Of a DNA stretch of 64,000 bases, positions 58,111-64,000 are shown in pieces. The position numbers and the translations under genes are program-made. This stretch comes from Chlorokybus atmophyticus (lineage: Eukaryota; Streptophyta; Chlorokybophyceae; Chlorokybales; Chlorokybaceae), in contig RHPI01002615.1 of the NCBI GenBank assembly GCA_009103225.1, positions 295,723-359,722 of the forward strand. Reading direction: 5' to 3'. How positions within the stretch are numbered: position 1 is the first letter of the stretch; every line of letters starts with the position of its first letter. A model generated the notes under the pieces. The model searched no databases. It had not been told where the DNA came from and saw nothing but the letters and a program-made list of their open reading frames with translations.

Positions 58111-58874
58111 GTCCTGAGGGTTGCCTGAGGTGATAATAATAGATTCGCCCACCGCCACCTTTTCCAGCTGCGGCGCCGCAATGCATTGAGCAACTGCGAA
58201 GGTGGTACAACCTGTACCGTAGAGATGTACCTAAATCTGGGTACGCCGTGAAGTTTTAAATTATGTGATAAAGCAATGCAAGCAGGTGATGTACAAACAA
58301 GTACCGAACCTTGACACATGTGTACAACTATATCATAGTACATTTGTACGGTATAGAACCAAGGGCTGACACAGCTGCCCTCGAACCGATTGAGAGACGT
58401 CGTCGGGGTGGCGTTTGATAGCTACTGTCAGCCACGTCAGATTGCGCGGCAGTGCGTGTCTATGTCGATTTTCGTGCGCATGACACGTCACGCGCTGGTC
58501 TACGAGCCACTAATACGTAACCAACTGGTGAGAAAGGGATCTTACCTGTCAGTTGTTAGGTTATGCACGTCAGTGCTTTCAGCCTTACGGCCCCGTTAAA
58601 GTAAGGTTGCGTTACCTTTACAAGTGGTGGCTTGCACTGTTCCGAGGCTCGATTGAGGCGCAATCATCATCCGACTCATGAATCAAGTTCGGATCTGGCG
58701 GGTGATTCACACACGCCCCGTGCCGGGTGATTCAGGAGGTAAGTAAATGATTGACGCCAACAAACAGCACAATACATTCTAACCCTTGCTACTGAGCAAC
58801 TCTCTGCTTCAGCTCAGCTACTTGAAGTTCAATCTCAGCACAACTTGTTTAGTGCATACAGTGCATTTACCCCC

Positions 58875-58969
<95 letters not shown>

Positions 58970-61247
58970 NCATTTCAACCTTTAAACATGGTGATAAAAG
59001 TTAATAAGATGCACAAATGTTGCTATTAACAAGGCTTGCTATACTGCAACTTTCAACCCAAGGCAATTGGTAATAATTTTGGGGTTGTAATGTACGAGTC
59101 TCTACGGTAGTACAAGGGGGATGAGATTGAAGAAGTTACGCTATGGTTGTGGCTAACAGCAGAGTTATCGTATAAGTAAGAGTATTATTGTTGGTACATT
59201 TATTATTACATATACTTTCATAAGCACGACTTGCAAGTTTTTATTCACTTTTTGAAGATTTGTTGACGCAATGTGCAATCAGGGTGCAATACAATCATAT
59301 TTGAAAGGCTTCAAATTATTGTTGTATTTAATGTTATGTATATTTATAAGCACGACTTGCAGATGGCTTTACAGGCATGCTGCTAAGAGCTTTTGGTTTA
59401 CTTGTTGAAGATGTTCCCACGAAATGTGCAAACAGGATGCAATACAATTGCAACCATATTGGAATGGCTTCAGAATATTGTTGAGCGGCAAGTATATAAG
59501 CGTGATGATGGTAACCTTTGCGATGTGCTGCAAATGCAATTGCGGGCGAGGCATGTTGCAAAAGTTGTATGCTTGCATTGTTCAACACATAATTCGAATA
59601 TCAACGGGCTTGTTGGCCTCAACAACTTGGTAATGGGTTCAAATGGTTACAGATTGGTTTGCTGGATGCATGCCGAATGGAGCATCGCCCTTATGCAGGA
59701 ACGACTTTATTTGTGTGCACGACCTAAATATCACTCGCTGAAACAGTGCTGTTGCAGATGCTTGTGCACCACTATTTGTTCTAAGGTATGAAAGCCATTT
59801 GCAATAAGCAAACATAACCATGAGGCCATTAATATTAAACCGTTGTGCATGTCATAAGCGGCGCTCTATTTTTACAGTTATATATTCCAATTTATAATGT
59901 ACGTACGCAAGTATACCGATGCTTAACACTTGTTGCGGGAATTTATGACGATAGTTTATATTAAGATGACTTTATAGTATTATAGAGTTTCGGCTCTAGA
60001 ACTGGCTGTGAGATCATATGATATTCAAAAAAGCAAGTAAAGGCGGATGGAACTATTTAAGTTAACACTTGCAATAAATTTCATACTGTATTTAAATCAA
60101 TCGACTTTTATATAGCTATTCTTATAAAGGCATAAGTGTCATGTGTAGGTGGTGCTGATGATATTAATGCCTCAAGTCATGTGCTGCTGATTGCCCGAGG
60201 GTGTAGTGTCTTAGAGTGTGTAGTGTCGTGTTTGTGGTGTAGTGTTACAAGTTGTGCTTTGGCCCCCGCCTAATTCTATGATTTGTTGTGCTGTTTGTTT
60301 GGGTTTGCTAGAGTGCTTGCATCTTGCGAACAATCTTGGAGTGTGCTTAGCGCAGCTCTCGTATGATATCTATGTAACCAACAATGCAATGAAAGAAAAT
60401 GTACAGCTATGTCACATTATGCCTATATGAACGAAATGATGACATGTTACTCAAAGTGCATTGACTATGAACAATGAGTTTTCAGAAATCAATTCACCTT
60501 TCACTATTGCAGCTTACTTGCTGACTTACTTGACTATATATCAAACTGAATCGACTTTCATCAAAGGTGATGTTAACTTCAATGTATGAAGCTGTGAGTG
60601 ACAATCTTTGATCAGAACAAGTGAAATTAGCCTATTCATCATGTAATTGACAACAACTTTTTAAACTGTGTCATTGGACCTGTATAGTCAGTACGGTTAA
60701 CAACTAACAATTGAATGAATTTTGCGTTTGTGCTTTGCCCACGTTCGCATGAAGCAACCATGAAAACCTTGCACCACTTTCAGACCAGCAGTACATCGTC
60801 TGCTACCGCATGTCTCATATCCAAATTGACGTAGTATCCTGTGGTATGTCTGATTTGCTTCAACAGCACTTCATATTGTAACACATGTTTATCACAACAG
60901 CTGCGATGTGTAGTACGTAGGATAGCATGATGCATGCTTGTTGTTACTTAGCAGTATGAAGTCTTGCCTACCCAGTGCATGCAAGCAGTCATGACGCAGG
61001 ACTCGCATGCGTAGCAACAATACTCACGTCAATAAGTAATGAGGTGTACCCGGCCTCCAACTAGGTAGCGTCAATCTGAACTCGCAACACACCCTACACT
61101 GAGCAACCACACCCTAAGCAAGCACACCCAACAACTAGTACCGCTGCTGGCAACATATTGAGCTTGTGTGCTACTTACAACTGTCACACAATCGCATGGA
61201 AATGAACTACCAGATGGCAGACTTTGTAGAAAAATAACAATCCCCTC
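58109..61247. other. Gene-poor AT-rich spacer
   Basis: Apart from the homopolymer, no exon, RNA gene or repeat family is recognised. The ORF frames at 59393-59791 overlap in several frames without splice support. Confidence 0.5.
58871..58970. repeat. Poly-C homopolymer ending in N
   Basis: CCCCT is followed by 94 consecutive C and a single N at 58970. This is either a true long G/C homopolymer (i-motif or quadruplex forming) or a read/assembly boundary; the N shows the base caller or assembler failed here. Confidence 0.95.
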
Positions 61248-63808
<2,561 letters not shown>

Positions 63809-64000
63809 CTGTGACACAGACAGATGTGGTTGGGATGAGGGTAGTGCATGACAAAGTCAGTTTGTGTATGTGCTTGTGCGGGTGGGCAATGCGTACATGC
63901 AATGGTGAGCATGTACGAACATGCATGCGTGCGAGAACGCAAATGCGTAGGTCTGAGTATGCCCGTGTGCGTACATGTGTGCATATGTGTGTGCACGCAT
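63809..64000. other. ADK intron, alternating purine/pyrimidine DNA
   Basis: TGTGTGCGTACATG-type sequence running to the window edge; the next upstream ADK exon is outside. Confidence 0.6.

Noticed and set aside
58786-59004. Long plus-strand ORF encoding poly-proline
   Set aside because: It is only the translation of the 94-C homopolymer and includes an undefined residue; no coding support.

Overview
This window is nuclear DNA from a photosynthetic eukaryote, most likely a chlorophyte green alga. I base this on dense, intron-rich genes with short GT-AG introns and C/TGCAG acceptors. Several proteins carry plastid-targeting-like N-termini (ferritin, an EGY1-type S2P protease, plastid-type phosphoglycerate mutase, RNR1-type RNase). 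A plant-type sterol dehydrogenase ends in a reticulon domain, and AAACCCTA (telo-box-like) motifs sit just upstream of several start codons. I cannot name the species from sequence alone. All CDS spans below run from first to last coding base, introns included; exon limits are given where I traced the reading frame through every junction.

Layout, left to right. 1-4.8 kb: a (GA)n/(CG)n repeat, one exon of a glycosyltransferase (-), tRNA-Gly(UCC), PIG-H (+) and prefoldin subunit 2 (-). 5.5-7.5 kb: plastid-type ferritin (+). 7.5-13.5 kb: gene-poor, with a cluster of tRNA-derived SINE fragments and a foldback element. 13.6-16.7 kb: EGY1-like protease (-). 16.7-19.3 kb: AT-rich spacer. 19.3-26.9 kb: phosphoglycerate mutase (+), an unrecognised 973-residue protein (-), proteasome beta5 (+). 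27-31 kb: an unresolved possible gene (-) and SmB (+). 32-40.5 kb: an AT-hook protein (-), RNR1 exoribonuclease (+), BCD1 box C/D snoRNP factor (+). 41-43.7 kb: sterol 3beta-dehydrogenase/decarboxylase with reticulon domain (-). 45.2-53.2 kb: meiotic MSH5 (+, 25 exons) and GET1 (+). 55.3-58.1 kb: a CHY/RING E3 ligase (-) divergent from a small unknown gene (+). 58.9 kb: a 94-C homopolymer ending in an N. 59-61.2 kb: AT-rich, no gene seen. 61.2 kb to the right edge: adenosine kinase (-), N-terminus outside the window.

The genes are a normal eukaryotic mixture rather than one pathway. Themes that recur are RNA processing (SmB, BCD1, RNR1, tRNA), protein quality control (prefoldin, proteasome beta5, GET1, E3 ligase, EGY1) and iron (ferritin, BRUTUS-like E3 ligase). 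The most unusual observations are: a ferritin lacking most ferroxidase-centre ligands; several GC-AG introns proven by reading frame; sequence-unrelated near-perfect hairpins scattered through introns and spacers; an AT-hook protein with a ribbon-helix-helix-like segment; and Z-DNA-prone alternating purine/pyrimidine introns.
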